A stretch of 64,000 nt of DNA from Amoebophrya sp. A120. Its lineage: Eukaryota; Sar; Dinophyceae; Syndiniales; Amoebophryaceae. Under the pieces are notes generated by a model. The model did no database searches. It was not told where the DNA came from and worked only from the letters and a program-made list of their open reading frames with translations. Shown here piece after piece: positions 1 through 10,740 of the stretch. The number at the start of each line of letters is the position of its first letter. The first letter of the stretch is position 1. The DNA lies in assembly GCA_905178155.1 (NCBI GenBank), contig CAJINV010000001.1, positions 3,339,675-3,403,674 of the forward strand, in the 5' to 3' direction. The translations under genes were made by a program, and so were the position numbers.

Positions 1-56
1 TTCAAAATTTGGAAAGTGAGAAGCCACTTATCGAAATTTGAAAAGAATCCTCCTTG

Positions 57-95
57 CTAAAGAAAGTGCTGACGCGGTGCAGTGCAGGTTCTTGT
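57..95 (+). repeat. 39-bp direct repeat, copy 1
   Basis: The sequence starts CTAAAGAAAGTGCTGACGCG and ends GTTCTTGT. It recurs without a mismatch at 1377-1415 and 2617-2655 in the same orientation, while the DNA between copies is unrelated. Read on the minus strand it ends in a pyrimidine tract plus TAG. Confidence 0.9.
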
Positions 96-1376
96 TATGC
101 TGTAACAAAATACAAAACGCGCATTTTCGTTTTTCGATTTTTCGAAACAAAAACCTGAAAAAACACTTTTTAAATGCGATTTGCGAAACCGATTTTCGGG
201 CGCGCCGGGAGCCCAAAAAAATGACGCGCCAAAGCGCCACCCCTCCGCGGCAAAAAACGCCGCAGTTCCGAGGACTCTGGCACCTATCCGAGACCTCCGG
301 GCCCGCACCATTCGAAGGCATTCCCTGCGCTTCAGCTTCCTGGCTTGCGACCAAAAGCAAGCCGTGGCAACACCCTGAAAGCACAGCTCCGGGGGTGATT
401 CAAAGCCGCTTCACTTGCCGCAGGCTGCGCCCCCATTCCTGAAGTTGCGCGCCCTGCTGCACGGGCCCGCCGTTTGGCGCGCCATCTTGTCCCGGGGCGG
501 CGCCGGCGCGCGACGCCCCATCGAGAAACAACGGCCGCCCCAAGCAAAACGCCCGGGGCCCAGTCGATGCCGAGCACCCCGGCCGATGGCGGTGCCGATT
601 CGGGGCCCACAAGAGAAGAGATGCCGCGGGCCGGGCGCTGTTTCGCCTCCATTTCCGCCCCTGCCCTTGCGAGTTTCCTGGGCGCCCCCCGCTTCTTTGT
701 TTCCTGCCCCCCTGCCTTCGTGGCGCACAAGGTGGCGCGGGGCCGGGGGCCGGGCCGCTTTTCGATGCGCCCGGGCCGCGCGGGCTTGGGATTGCTAACG
801 GCACGGGTGGCGCGGCGGCTTCGTCGCTACCCCCGCCCGCCCCTTCCGAATGAAAAAAGGCAGCGCGGCTGTTTGCGCCGCCTGCGGCCTTGTCGCGAGT
901 ATTTCTTCTGCCCCGGTGGGGCTGCGCATTGTGGGGGCCGGGCGGCCGGGGGCCACCTCCTTTGTCCCGGCGGCCACAGCGTTCTCCCCGGGGCCTTGGT
1001 GTTTTTGCGCCCCGGCCGGCCCACCGAAAGAGAAGCCACTGCGCGTAGCGCCGGAGCCGTGGCCCCGCCATGCCGGGCCGCGGCCCCCCGCGGGGCGGCT
1101 GCCTGTTTGGCGGCAACACGGCAGGCAGACAAACAAAAGCCCTTCCGGCGCCAGCCTTCGGGGCGGGGGGCTCGCTCAAGAATACCAAGCAAGGCCGCGC
1201 GCAACCTGCTCGGGGGGCCCTCTCCAAGGGCGCGCCGTCAAGCCGCCTGCGCAGAACCAAGATAGACGAAACAAGCCGGCGCGCCCTGCACAATGCCGAA
1301 GACATTGGGGGGGAGGCGAAGTCAAGTGGCGCAGCAACATCGGCCGGCGCCGGGGGGGCTTGGCGTGAAAAAAAAA

Positions 1377-1415
1377 CTAAAGAAAGTGCTGACGCGGTGC
1401 AGTGCAGGTTCTTGT
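1377..1415 (+). repeat. 39-bp direct repeat, copy 2
   Basis: Identical to the copy at 57-95, lying 1,320 bp downstream of it. It follows an A-rich run. Confidence 0.9.
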
Positions 1416-2178
1416 ATGGCGCGCTTAAAGTCGCGTTTTCAAAAGTCATAGTTTTTTTTTTTTGCTAGTCTTCAGGCATTGGCGCCGATTTTAATGCCCT
1501 GCCGATATGAGAATAGGGTCGCCCGAGCTGGCGCGCATAAATGCGATAGCACTGAGCCCCAGGAAGGCAATTCGGACGGGGCGCAAAAGAATGCCTCGCC
1601 GCGATCCTTCGTGGCGCATTCCGCGATGCAATTTCGAAAACCCCGGGGCCGCTTCGCCTCCCCCCGCCGCCCAAAGTTCTGAGCAAACAAAGGAAAGGCG
1701 GCGCGTCGCGGCTTAATAGCCGAGCCCCGCCAAAATCTGGCGCACTTGCATGTAGTCCCACCGAGGCCCGGAAAGGCCCGGCCGCCCCACATGCGCCGCT
1801 CAGCTTGGTTCTGCTTGTCAGCCGGGGCGCTGGGGCCTGCATGAGGGCGGATACCAATGCCGCCACGCGCCCCACCGGCAAGATGCGCCTCGCGGCCGCC
1901 TCATGAGCCAGGCGCGCCGGCAAGGCGAGGCCGGCCCCTTCGTGGCGGGCCACAGAAGGCCACGGCGGCGACGCCCTTTAAACAGGAAGCGCGCAGCCGC
2001 CGGCTGCGCCAAGTAGCGGTGGCGCCTTCCGGTCGGCGAATATTCCGAATTCCGCCAAGCAACCGGCGGATGGCCAATATGCCATCAAGCCACCCCAATC
2101 GACCCGGGGCCCGAGATTATGTGGCCCCGACGACCTTCGCTGGTGTCCTTCCGGGGCAACCTCCGCCGGCCCCATTCC

Positions 2179-2200
2179 GGAGGCCTCTTAAGAGGCCTCC
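2179..2200. repeat. Perfect 22-bp palindrome centred on CTTAAG
   Basis: The arms read GGAGGCCTCTT and its exact complement with no spacer. The flanks are rich in AGGCC and GGCCT motifs. Function unknown; it could be a cruciform, a hairpin in RNA, or chance in a GGCC-rich region. Confidence 0.75.
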
Positions 2201-2616
2201 TTGGGGGGCCTAGTTAGCTCGGGATTGCATGAAATCCAGGGGGGGTGATCCGGAGGCCATCCGGGCCGCCATTGTGGCCCACCAAGGGTTGCCCCAAAGG
2301 CCTCCGAAAGCGGCCCCAATGAGATGGCTTCAGAATGGCGCTTCGAATGGGCGCCCAATTTGGGGCGCTGGCGAGCCGGGGCTTGCAGGGGGGCTTTTTA
2401 GGCCGGCGGCCCTGGCTGGTTCGGGCGGGCGGGGCGGTTCGGAGGGATTTTGGGGCGGCCTAGCCTTGGGGCCGCGCCTCCGATGCTAGACTACAGGGGC
2501 CACGCCGCAACAGGGAAAACACCGCACGCGCGGCAGCAGCCTGTCTCGGCGGGGAGTCGCGGCAAGGGCCTTGCCGTGGTTGGAAGGCGATCAAAATGGC
2601 AGAGGCGATGCAGGTG

Positions 2617-2655
2617 CTAAAGAAAGTGCTGACGCGGTGCAGTGCAGGTTCTTGT
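2617..2655 (+). repeat. 39-bp direct repeat, copy 3
   Basis: Identical to the copies at 57-95 and 1377-1415, 1,240 bp after copy 2. It marks the abrupt change from GC-rich DNA to the more AT-rich flank of the channel gene. Confidence 0.9.
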
Positions 2656-3338
2656 ACGATCGATTTATATCGGGCACAAGGGAGATCATGTACCTCTTGC
2701 CATACATCCTCTTCAATTTATTCGATCTTTTTTTTCTTCGCAGACAATAGCAATACATAATCCACCGTGGGAGCTACTTTTTACTAATTTTGTTTTTCCA
2801 TGACAAAAATGAACTTCAGACGATAAACAAGAACTCGACGAAGGCTTTCAATGGGATACGTGACGGACCCGAGCAAGAACTCGCTCGCTTCTTCGTCCAC
2901 ACCTGCCGGGCGTGTGGCCGACGGCGCATCTGCAGCACTCCTTTCTCGGTCAACATCGCTCGGCCCGCCATCTCGCGCGGTGGACCGGCCCCCGGGGATG
3001 GGCCCTCCAGAATTCGACCGAAGCAGGCCGGGTAACGAAGCTGCAGCAGCTATACCGTGGAAAAATGTCCACCCAAGAACGACCCTGAAGTTTTCATGCT
3101 TCGAATCAGCTCTGCCGCGCAAGAACCTTTGTTTCGGCCTGCCATGCGTTTGCGATTTTCATTTTTCGGCAGTACCAGTAGCAGTATGTAAATAGAAATG
3201 TATGATTGACAATAATAAAGCCACCTGCTCAGCCTCCTGGTATACGTACCGTAAAATTCAATCATACGAAGAAAAAACGAAAAAGCGACTAGAGGACGCC
3301 GCTCAACGTGCGGAGGCACATCTACACGAAGCATGAAA
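2656..3338. other. 3' flank of the channel gene
   Basis: This is AT-richer sequence downstream of the channel stop codon (the gene runs leftwards). The open frames are short and show no recognisable domain. It probably includes the channel 3' UTR. I see nothing else that I can support. Confidence 0.5.
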
Positions 3339-6300
3339 TCAGTAAGGCACAGGACCACGACGAGGGACATTTCTACGCGAGATAGCAGCACGCTGACCGG
3401 GGAAGACAATGGGCGACGTTATTTGTTGCGCTCCCAGTCCCACATTGACGAGCGGCTCGAAAGGTATCACCGACCCACCCTCGCCCGTCGTGGAATCGAT
3501 ACTCATTGCAGATATTACAGACAGCCGTTCCTTATTTTGCATTTTTCCTGTCTCCGCTACGTCATAGCCTCCCTCCGTAGCGCGCAAGTCATCTGCCTGA
3601 TTCTGGTTAGTCCCTTCCGCGTGTTCCCACGGCGTCAAAAAAAGTGCCTCTTGCTCGTCTGCGCCGTCGCTTGGCCCACCAGTTGTACTACCCACCACCG
3701 CCTTAGACGAGGAGCCCTTGTTCTCGCGGGCCGAAGCCGGGCGGTAATAGCTGCCTCCGGGGAGGTAGTCGCGCAACCTACGGTGCTCGCGCATCAGGGC
3801 TGTGTAAACTAACGTGTCCCACACGTTTCTTGGCAAGTCAAGCTCGCGTCGGACGTCCCGGTACACCGCATCGCTGCGCAGAGTGTTTACCGACAAGTAC
3901 AGCGGCGGCAGGTCGTTCTCACTCGGGGTTTCCCTGCTTTTGGTGCGCAACCTAGCTCTCTCTCGCAACGCCTTCTCCTGGGTCGATGACCTCTTCATGA
4001 ATGAGACAGTGCCTATCGTGTTGACCTGCTTCTCTTCCTTACTCTGGAGCGATTCGCGCAGCGCCGGAAGCTGCGCAAGAACCGAGATAGTACTATCGTT
4101 CCCGCGCTCGTCCTTCGACAGAGCTGTCGGCGTCTTTAATAACGGATGATCTCCGTCTGGACCCCCGCCCTTTGGCCGCTCTTTATCACGGTTGATGCGG
4201 AGGCTTTCGTTGATGAGCGCCACGGACTGGAGCTCCTGGCTTCTCGTTCTTTCGTCCTCAAGCGCCAGCCGCTGCGCCTGGTGTAGTACCTCGTCGGGCT
4301 CCCCGTACAAAATCAACCACCGCTGTGCCAGTTCCATGACTTTCGACACCTCGTGGCCGCCGCGCGACCTATCCCGCGCGAAAACGTGCCCGCCCGCCCA
4401 CAGTCAACATCTTCAAGAGAGGAGCTCTACTCAATGATCAAGCCATTCCCATTCATGATCGGCGACTGGCGTGGACCTAGTACCTCATGACAAAATCTTA
4501 TTCTCGTTGTCCTGTGATTCAAAAGCAGAAGCACGCAGAAGCAGAATGAATGTAATGGATACCATTCATCACGCGGAGCGGAGCAAATGCTGCGTTCCGA
4601 GTACACGACCACGAGGACGCGACAATCTGCATTTTCTACATGCCAAGTATCGTCGAACTGTATAGAATAGATGACTTCCTGTGAGCGAAGATCGGACAAC
4701 TTTTTTCACATGGGATAAAACTCGGTGAGCACGTAGTGCATGGTATCCGCCGCAATGCCAATTAGTTGGTTGGTCACCAGGATGGCGCAAAAAACGCAGT
4801 GCAGCAGCGCCATCCAGCCCAGGAAGGGGGCGTTGTCGAAGAGGTCGTGGATGATACGGAAGGAGTCGTCCGTGAACAGCATGCTGGTCAATGTCAACAC
4901 TGTATGGAAGTAGCTCTTGAACTCCAGCTGCAGTTCGTAATCTTGGCGGTACTCGTACTCGGCCGCCCACAGTGACGCAGTGTGCACCGCCGGCCCTCCC
5001 GGCACTCCGGACAGGTCGTACGACTCCGGCCCGGGGCTAAACGTGCCGAAGGGCAGATACTCCTGCATGTACACCCGAAAGATCGACGCCTGCACCACAA
5101 TCTCCACCGCGACGAACAGCAACACCATGCGCATCGCGATGGTCGCTTGGTACACCACCGTGAACTGCTCCCGCATCTCGGTCCACCGCAGCAGCTTCAG
5201 GAAGCGCACGATGCGGAGCACCCCGATGCCGAAAAGCCGCCCCTCGTCAAAAACGCGCGGCCACACGAACAAAGCCAACGCGTGCTCGGCGGTCATCGTG
5301 AAGTCGAGCCAGTTACTGGCGACCGTGCCCTCCAGGAGCCAGCGCGCCGGGTTCCGGTAGGAGCTGACCCGGACGGCCAGCTCCAGCACGAACAGAATGA
5401 AGAAACTCAGGTCGATGTACCACCAAAGCGCGCCCCAATCACTGTTGTGCTCGTGGCTGCTCTATCAAATGCAAATATGTATGGGTCTGGAAACTTGTGA
5501 TGCTAAAATGTGCATGATGGAAACACTTCCGAATGTAGCCCAGCATGACAACTTTCCGGAGCGCTTTCTCATAGGCAGTCCGCATGAGAAACTACGTTTT
5601 TGCATGACAAAAATGGCTACGGCTTTTGTCGGTTGTGCAATACAGATTTTCCAGGAATGTTGTAAAGCTAGCATTACAAGTTCCAACTTTCCAGACCCAG
5701 ACATTTTTGCAATCCATATGCTCGACCCGAGGAAGATGATGTAATTGAAGACGATGAACACGAAGGCGGCGTCGAAGTACCGGTTCATCAGAAGTTTAGT
5801 GGCCCACTTGTCCGCGTCCAGCCCTTGCTCCTCGTACAGCTTCGCCCTGAGCCCCGTTCTGCCGCACAGCCGGTCGTACACGTCACGGGAGTCCTTCTCG
5901 CGCGCCGTGTCCTCAAACTCGGCGTTGAAGACGCGTTCCGAGGCGTTGTCGGCCGAGGCAAAGTCGCCCACCGGCAGTTCGTGCATCAAGGCCGACGTCT
6001 GCACGCGCTTCCGCAGCATGGCGTCGAACGTATCGAAAGCGCCGGCCAAAAATGCACGCCGCCCGCCCTGTTTGCGCGCAAAGACCTCCCTGCCGATACC
6101 CATCAAAGAGGAGCGCAGTCTGATCTCACCGTCCACACTGTTTCTACTCCCTGTGTCGCGCCGGGGGAAATCCACGTTGGGGGTGGGCACCCTCAAGTAC
6201 CGCGGACGTGGTGCAACATCTCCCGAAGGTGGTCGTGCCGGTGGAGTTAGGTCATCGCTGCTTCTCTGGCTCTGCTGCCGCTTGTTTAATATGTCTCTTT

Positions 6301-6760
6301 TCCTTATCCCCGTCGACCCAGTGGATCGCGGAAGCGAGATCATGTCTAGCCCAGCCTCGCTGGTTGTAGTTGCACTCCCCTCCGATTTCTGCTTCTGCAC
6401 GACTACCGGCGCATAACCCATCAACCCACTTTCGTCCTCCTGAAGAACCGCGGGAGAAAACTTTCGTTGGCTCGGCATTTGCTGCTCCATGTAGTCCGAG
6501 CCGCCGCTTGTATCCGCAGGAAAAGGAGCCATTGTTGCCTCGGACGTAACAGAGTAGATTTCACGCTTGTTCTTGAGCTTGTTCTTTCGGCCACGGTGGA
6601 TTAATAATTCGCCAGGGCTTCGATTTCTCTGCAGTTGTGCCGCCGGAGGTAACCCGGAGGACGTGGACCCAGATGTCAGCTCGGTGGAGCGCTGGGCACC
6701 CAGCATCTCGCGCGGGTCGTCCTCGCGCGACCTTTTCTTCGTCGAGCTCAGACGCCACAT
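3339..6760 (-). CDS. Single-domain six-transmembrane voltage-gated cation channel
   Basis: There are three exons: 6760-5719, 5457-4710 and 4368-3339, together 939 codons plus stop with matching phases. Residues 1-325 are polar and Ser/Arg-rich and probably cytosolic. One ion-channel repeat follows: S1 about 326-346, S2 about 360-380, S3 about 394-413, and S4 about 424-443 with basic residues every third position (LRIVRFLKLLR). S5 is about 453-475, a pore loop about 530-546 (TLTSMLFTDDSF) and S6 about 559-583. A charged tail of some 340 residues follows. The first intron is introner 5463-5718 and splits the protein at the end of S1; joining at its duplication gives GSSSHEHNSDW in frame. The second intron (4369-4709) uses GT-AG. 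The acidic pore suggests a Na+/Ca2+-type rather than K+ channel, which is inference. A one-repeat channel must assemble as a tetramer. Start chosen at MWRLSSTKK, the first Met of the open frame. Confidence 0.82.
4370..4717. mobile_element. Introner-like element without duplication, GT-AG spliced (family B-like)
   Basis: The ends TATCCCGCGCGAAAACG and (reversed) TATCCCATGTGAAAA form a degenerate inverted repeat resembling the TATCCTGAGTAAAAACG family. The flanks CGACC and AAACT do not match. The intron of the channel gene here is 4369-4709, with donor GTGAAA and acceptor ATAG, both lying inside the inverted-repeat ends. Confidence 0.6.
5463..5718. mobile_element. Introner element, family A, in channel gene
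   Basis: 256 bp, TATCAAATGCAAATATG...CATTTTTGCAATCCATA. The inverted ends include the CTGGGTCTGGAA/TTCCAGACCCAG core (one mismatch at the left end). The 5-bp duplication TGCTC lies at 5458-5462 and 5719-5723. It interrupts the S1-S2 part of the channel; the frame is restored when the element and one duplication copy are removed. Confidence 0.92.
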
Positions 6761-7729
6761 GGTCGTACGTCTTCAACTTGTTCAACTTCTTATTCGCCCT
6801 GTCCAGCGCCGATTCGCCTTCGCACCGCCCTTCCAGCGAGGACGTATTTATTAAGTATCTCGAGGATGTTGGGCAGGGTCTAAAAATACAGTAGGCAGGT
6901 CGAGGTGGTGGTCGTGGGGCAACTACTTAAGAAAACATCTAGTGGTCAGGGTTCTTGTTGTATGGGGAAAACTTCATGCTGGGTAGGTCATCGTGAAGCA
7001 GTAGCATGAGTGCAAGTAATTCAAAACGTAGTCGGGCAGAGAAGTCCTCCACCTCTATTGCCTAGCTAGCTTCTTCGCTGTGGGATTGATACACCTGTCT
7101 CCAGTAGTCACAGATTATGTAATCGGCGGCCCGCAGGCTAACACGTAAAACTAAAGTTGAAACTTACAACACAGGTACGAGGAACCAGCAGCTGAAGAAA
7201 CGACAAGTGCGGAGAGGAACGAAGCAAGAGCACATTGCCCAGGGATTGGACGACGACAACGACCACACCTGAATGAACGAAGAATTCACAATTAATCAAG
7301 ATGGACGAAGAATTCACGAAGGACGACGGCCACAAGCGGGGAAAACACGAAAGCAGTTCTACGAATTAGTACTTAATTCGATTAAAAGTCCCCACAGAGA
7401 CTGAGACAGAACGAAAAAAACCAAATCGCCTTGTAGTCAGCGGTTTTTCCAAACTAGCGAGCAGCGCGGCACGATAATCCAATTCCAAAGATGAAGTAGT
7501 CACGACAGTTCGAATTCCAGTACGGCGGAAAGCCGGACTAGAGTATGAATGTAGTGCTGGTGCAGCATTAGTCGATATAGTGAATTTGCAAGACTTAGTA
7601 CGCGTCGAAAGGTCTGTACAAGAACTCCGTGAACGTCGCGGGGACGAGATGCCGCTGTTCCCCAGCAGGGGGAGCAGGTCTTCATCTTCTTGCCTTTCTT
7701 AATTTTCTGCAAAATAAAGAACATTAATT
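6761..7729. other. Intergenic region between methyltransferase and channel genes
   Basis: About 970 bp between the methyltransferase stop (7730) and the channel start (6760). It should hold the methyltransferase 3' UTR and the channel 5' region. No coding potential, RNA gene or clear repeat is visible. Confidence 0.5.
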
Positions 7730-10700
7730 TCACCGCTTCCCGCCTCTGTACCTGGTGGTGTCAAAAAACTTCACAATGCCGAGCCACAAGCCGTCCAGCT
7801 TCTCATCGGGCGCACAGAACAAACTCGTAAGTTGTCCTCCGACTTCTTTGTAGAGGTCGATACACTTGTATCAGAGTGCACAACGAGCTACTTACCCCCC
7901 CAATTCGAAAGGCACAAAGAGCAACAGAATGAAGATGAGAAATGCAACTTCTGCAAATGAAAGACCCACTTATGAATTTTCACTGCGGTAGTTGAGGACT
8001 TTCTCAACCTGGGCAATCCGTGTTGAACAAACGGAGAAGTGCTTGTAAGACTAAGAGCATCTTCGAGCAGCTGCACCAAATACAATCGGAAGCAATAATG
8101 CACAGTTTCTCTTGTTGCGTGAAATTCAAATTTGGGACAGTAGACGAGTTGTGCACTGCGATACCAGGTACCCGTAGTACCACAGCAGCCGCTATGCCCT
8201 GCAAATATGTCTGGGTCTGGGAGATTTTGAGACTTTTCATGCACGTTTTGCATGAGCCATGATGTCTGTGATACATGCCGTAGCATCACAGATTTTTTGC
8301 GGCGTTCTTGATGCGTATTCCGCATGACAAATGCCCTCTCCGCGTAGCAAAAATTACATTCCCTTTGCTGCTCATGCAATACAGATTTTTTTTGGAATCC
8401 AAATGCAGCATCACAAGTTGCATTCTTCCAGACCCAGACATATTTGCACTCCATAGCCGCGTGACGGCGGAGGAAACTTCGGTTTCCGGGCGGAACCGCG
8501 CGGAGAGCTTGTTGTTGATCAGGTCGAGTAAGTGCGGCCTCTCGGTGACGTTCAGCGGTGGACCCGCCCGGGTCTCCTCGCTGTCTTCCACAAACAGCAA
8601 CGGCCGGTGGTACTGCAGGATGGCGCGCGCGCCCTCGAGAAGCGGGACCTCCATTTTCTCCACGTCGATTTTGATCAAGTACACTCTGTTCGGGATATCC
8701 CGAGTACAAACGTCCAGAACTACCCAGAGTTGTCACGTAAATCAGCATGCCTACAATGTTTCTCATGCGCTGCCCAATGAGAAGCATTTTCTAGTTGTGT
8801 TTTGAATTTTGTCATGCTTCAAATCAGGATAGGATGCTCGAGGAGGTTTGTTGCTTCTACTAGCTCTTGCACACGGCTACATTGCGACGAAGAGCCTAAT
8901 CTTGTCATGCGCAACAACCAAAACTTGTTGATTTGTGTAGCAGATTTTCCATCTTGACTGTGGGTCGTTGGGGACGTTCGTTGTTACACATGATACGGGA
9001 ACCTGCGAAAGTAGTCGTCCAGAGGCTTGATCTCGATTTCCTCTTCATATTCCTTCTCCGTCTCAATCATCATCAGGTTGTCCGTGGCCGCCACGGACGA
9101 CTTGGTATGCATCGCAGAAGTATCGCAGTCGGAGTCGCACTAGTAGCAATCGCATTACAAATTTTTCCAACAACAAAAATGGAGTTTGTCATGCCGGAGA
9201 AGGTATTAAAGAAAGATGTTTCATCTTTCTCATGCAATAATGCCACTAAGTACAACGACGAGTACGATACTTTTGCACGACAGGATACTTGGCCGGGTTG
9301 GACAGCTTGTTCAAATTCGGCATGGGCAGCTTATCAAATGCAAAAATGTCTGGGTCTGGAAGATGACGAGATTTGTCATGCTAGTCTGGCATGACTCTGC
9401 AGTTTGTATTGCGTGGCCACGAAGAGCTCCTTCTCCCTGTCATGCAAAAACGCAGCTTCTCATGCGGAGTACGCAACTCAGAACCATGAAAAAAACTTGT
9501 CATGCTTGGCAGCGTATTACAGTGAGTTGACTATTCCCTTCCTTGCATCACAAGTTTCCAGACCCAGACACTTTTGCAGTTGATACAGCTTCACTCGCTC
9601 GTATTCCTTGCCAAGTCCGTGCTGGAAGGTTTGCACATTCAACAACCCGTTCAGCGCGACGTTGGCGGTCAAGTGCTGGAACAGAACGCGGAAGGGCTCG
9701 AACGCAAACACCATGCCGTTCCTGCCGACCCGTTTCGCGAAGGGCAGGGTGAAGCCCCCGATGTTGGCCCCGGCGTCCACCACGACCGAGTCCTCGGGGA
9801 GGAAGGCGCGCAGCAGCTCCACCTCCACCGGCATCCACGTGCCGTCGACCAGAAACGTGTTGCCCACGTAGGCGTCCAGGGCGGGGAAGGAGAACTTCCG
9901 CAGCCCGGGATGGTGCACCGTGGCCGTCGGGTAGTGCCAGCCCGCCACGTCGAACGGCTCGAACCCGGGCTCCACGTAGCCGCGGAGGGAGAGCTCCGGG
10001 TCCGGGGACCGGAGAACCTTCAGACACCCGGTCACGGCGTTCGTAATCGGGTCGTCCTGGCCCAGGCGCTGGACCATGGAAAATTCAAAGTGCCGCATCA
10101 GGTCCAGGCAGGTCGGGGGGAAATAGAGCTCCGCGCCGCAGCAGTTCTCCTGCGTGTACTTGTTCCCGTCCCAGCAGTGATTCATCTGCACGGAGTAGTG
10201 CATGGCGTTGCAGCACTTGCGAAAATTGAACCGCGGGTCCGCCCAGCAATCGAGATTCGGCCCGCCAAACAGATTTTCGTTGACCGTGAAAGTGTGCGTT
10301 TGATTCCGACCGCTCCGCTCGTCGAAAAGCGCCTGCAAAATGTGCGCTTCGGAAGTCCGCAAGGCTTTCGTGACAAAGCCGTCGCCGCGCTCGTTGGCCG
10401 ACGTCGGCGTCTTGCTGTGGTCATTGTACTGATGTGGAGCAGCAGCTCCGGGGGCGGAAGACGCTGCAGTAGAGGTGGCAGATTTAGTGTTTCTTTGCAG
10501 CAGCCCACTGACCGTTTTGGGAATCAGTAATACGCTTCGCCAAGACCACGGGCGACGTTTTCTTCTTCGGCCTTTGTTCCTCCTCTCCTTAATATCTGCT
10601 GGTGCTGGAAGAGACCTCGTTGTTGAAGATGTTGTAGCAACGTCCCCTAGAAGATGAATAAGTGACGCTGGGGAACAAGAAGGAGTCGTCCGCAAAGCCA

Positions 10701-10740
10701 CGAGATCATTGCAGTGCTCATGTTGAGTTTTCGTCGTCAT
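7730..10740 (-). CDS. FkbM-family SAM-dependent methyltransferase
   Basis: Six exons: 10740-9586, 9326-9288, 9100-8996, 8690-8456, 8187-8165 and 7864-7730, giving 563 codons plus stop, all phases consistent. Residues 60-80 are basic then hydrophobic (RRRKRRPWSWRSVLLIP), a possible membrane anchor. Residues 164-201 hold two Cys modules of CW...CC form. The SAM-binding motif VVDAGANIGG is at 319-328, followed by the acidic FAFEP at 346-350. IKIDVEKMEVPLLEGA (from about residue 439) is the FkbM C-terminal signature. The domain is scattered over five exons and is intact only after removing four introners. The reaction is probably O-methylation of a sugar or similar acceptor; the substrate is unknown. 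The frame stays open upstream to another Met at 10968, so the N terminus is uncertain. The last intron (7865-8164) is GT-AG. Confidence 0.87.
7869..8163. mobile_element. Introner-like element without duplication, GT-AG spliced (family C-like)
   Basis: The ends TATCAGAGTGCACAACGAG and (reversed) TATCGCAGTGCACAACTCG form an inverted repeat close to the GAGTGCACAACTCCCCC family. The flanks ACTTG and CCAGG differ. The intron boundaries are GTATCG...ACAAG (7865-8164), just outside the element ends. Confidence 0.65.
8193..8455. mobile_element. Introner element, family A, in FkbM gene
   Basis: 263 bp with CTGGGTCTGG / TTCCAGACCCAG inverted ends and the GCCGC duplication at 8188-8192 and 8456-8460. 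Its interior is very similar to the element at 19656-19918. Confidence 0.92.
8696..8995. mobile_element. Introner element, diverged family B, in FkbM gene
   Basis: 300 bp. Left end TATCCCGAGTACAAACGTCC, right end GGGGACGTTCGTTGTTACAC then ATGATA. The CGGGA duplication lies at 8691-8695 and 8996-9000. Removal joins RRFP to NRVYLIKIDVE, restoring the FkbM signature. Confidence 0.88.
9106..9287. mobile_element. Short introner element, family G, in FkbM gene
   Basis: 182 bp, the shortest element. Left end TATGCATCGCAGAAGTATCG; the reversed right end reads TATCCTGTCGTGCAAAAGTA followed by TCG. The CTTGG duplication lies at 9101-9105 and 9288-9292. Only this copy of its family is present. Confidence 0.85.
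9332..9585. mobile_element. Introner element, family A, in FkbM gene
   Basis: 254 bp, TATCAAATGCAAAAATGTC... with the reversed right end TATCAACTGCAAAAGTGTC. The CAGCT duplication lies at 9327-9331 and 9586-9590. Together with 9106-9287 it leaves a 39-nt exon between two elements. Confidence 0.92.

Larger units (their letters stand above)
1..2700. other. GC-rich gene-free left region with long direct repeats
   Basis: This stretch is strongly GC-rich between about 200 and 2600. Its open frames in all directions translate to Arg/Pro/Ala/Gly-rich low-complexity strings typical of non-coding GC-rich DNA, and I see no domain in any of them. Its organised features are three copies of a 39-bp direct repeat (57-95, 1377-1415, 2617-2655) and a perfect palindrome at 2179-2200. 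I see no tRNA or rRNA signature. It may be an intergenic mobile or satellite unit bounded by the 39-mers; that is inference. Confidence 0.6.

Noticed and set aside
400-1449. Long minus-strand open frame (349 codons) in the GC-rich left region
   Set aside because: Arg/Pro/Gly/Ala low complexity, overlapped by equally long frames on both strands and running through the 39-bp repeat; expected of GC-rich non-coding DNA.
9517-9582. Protein tails such as the CKNVWVW and KMSGSGR ends on many open frames
   Set aside because: These are read-through of coding frames into introner ends, not real protein sequence.
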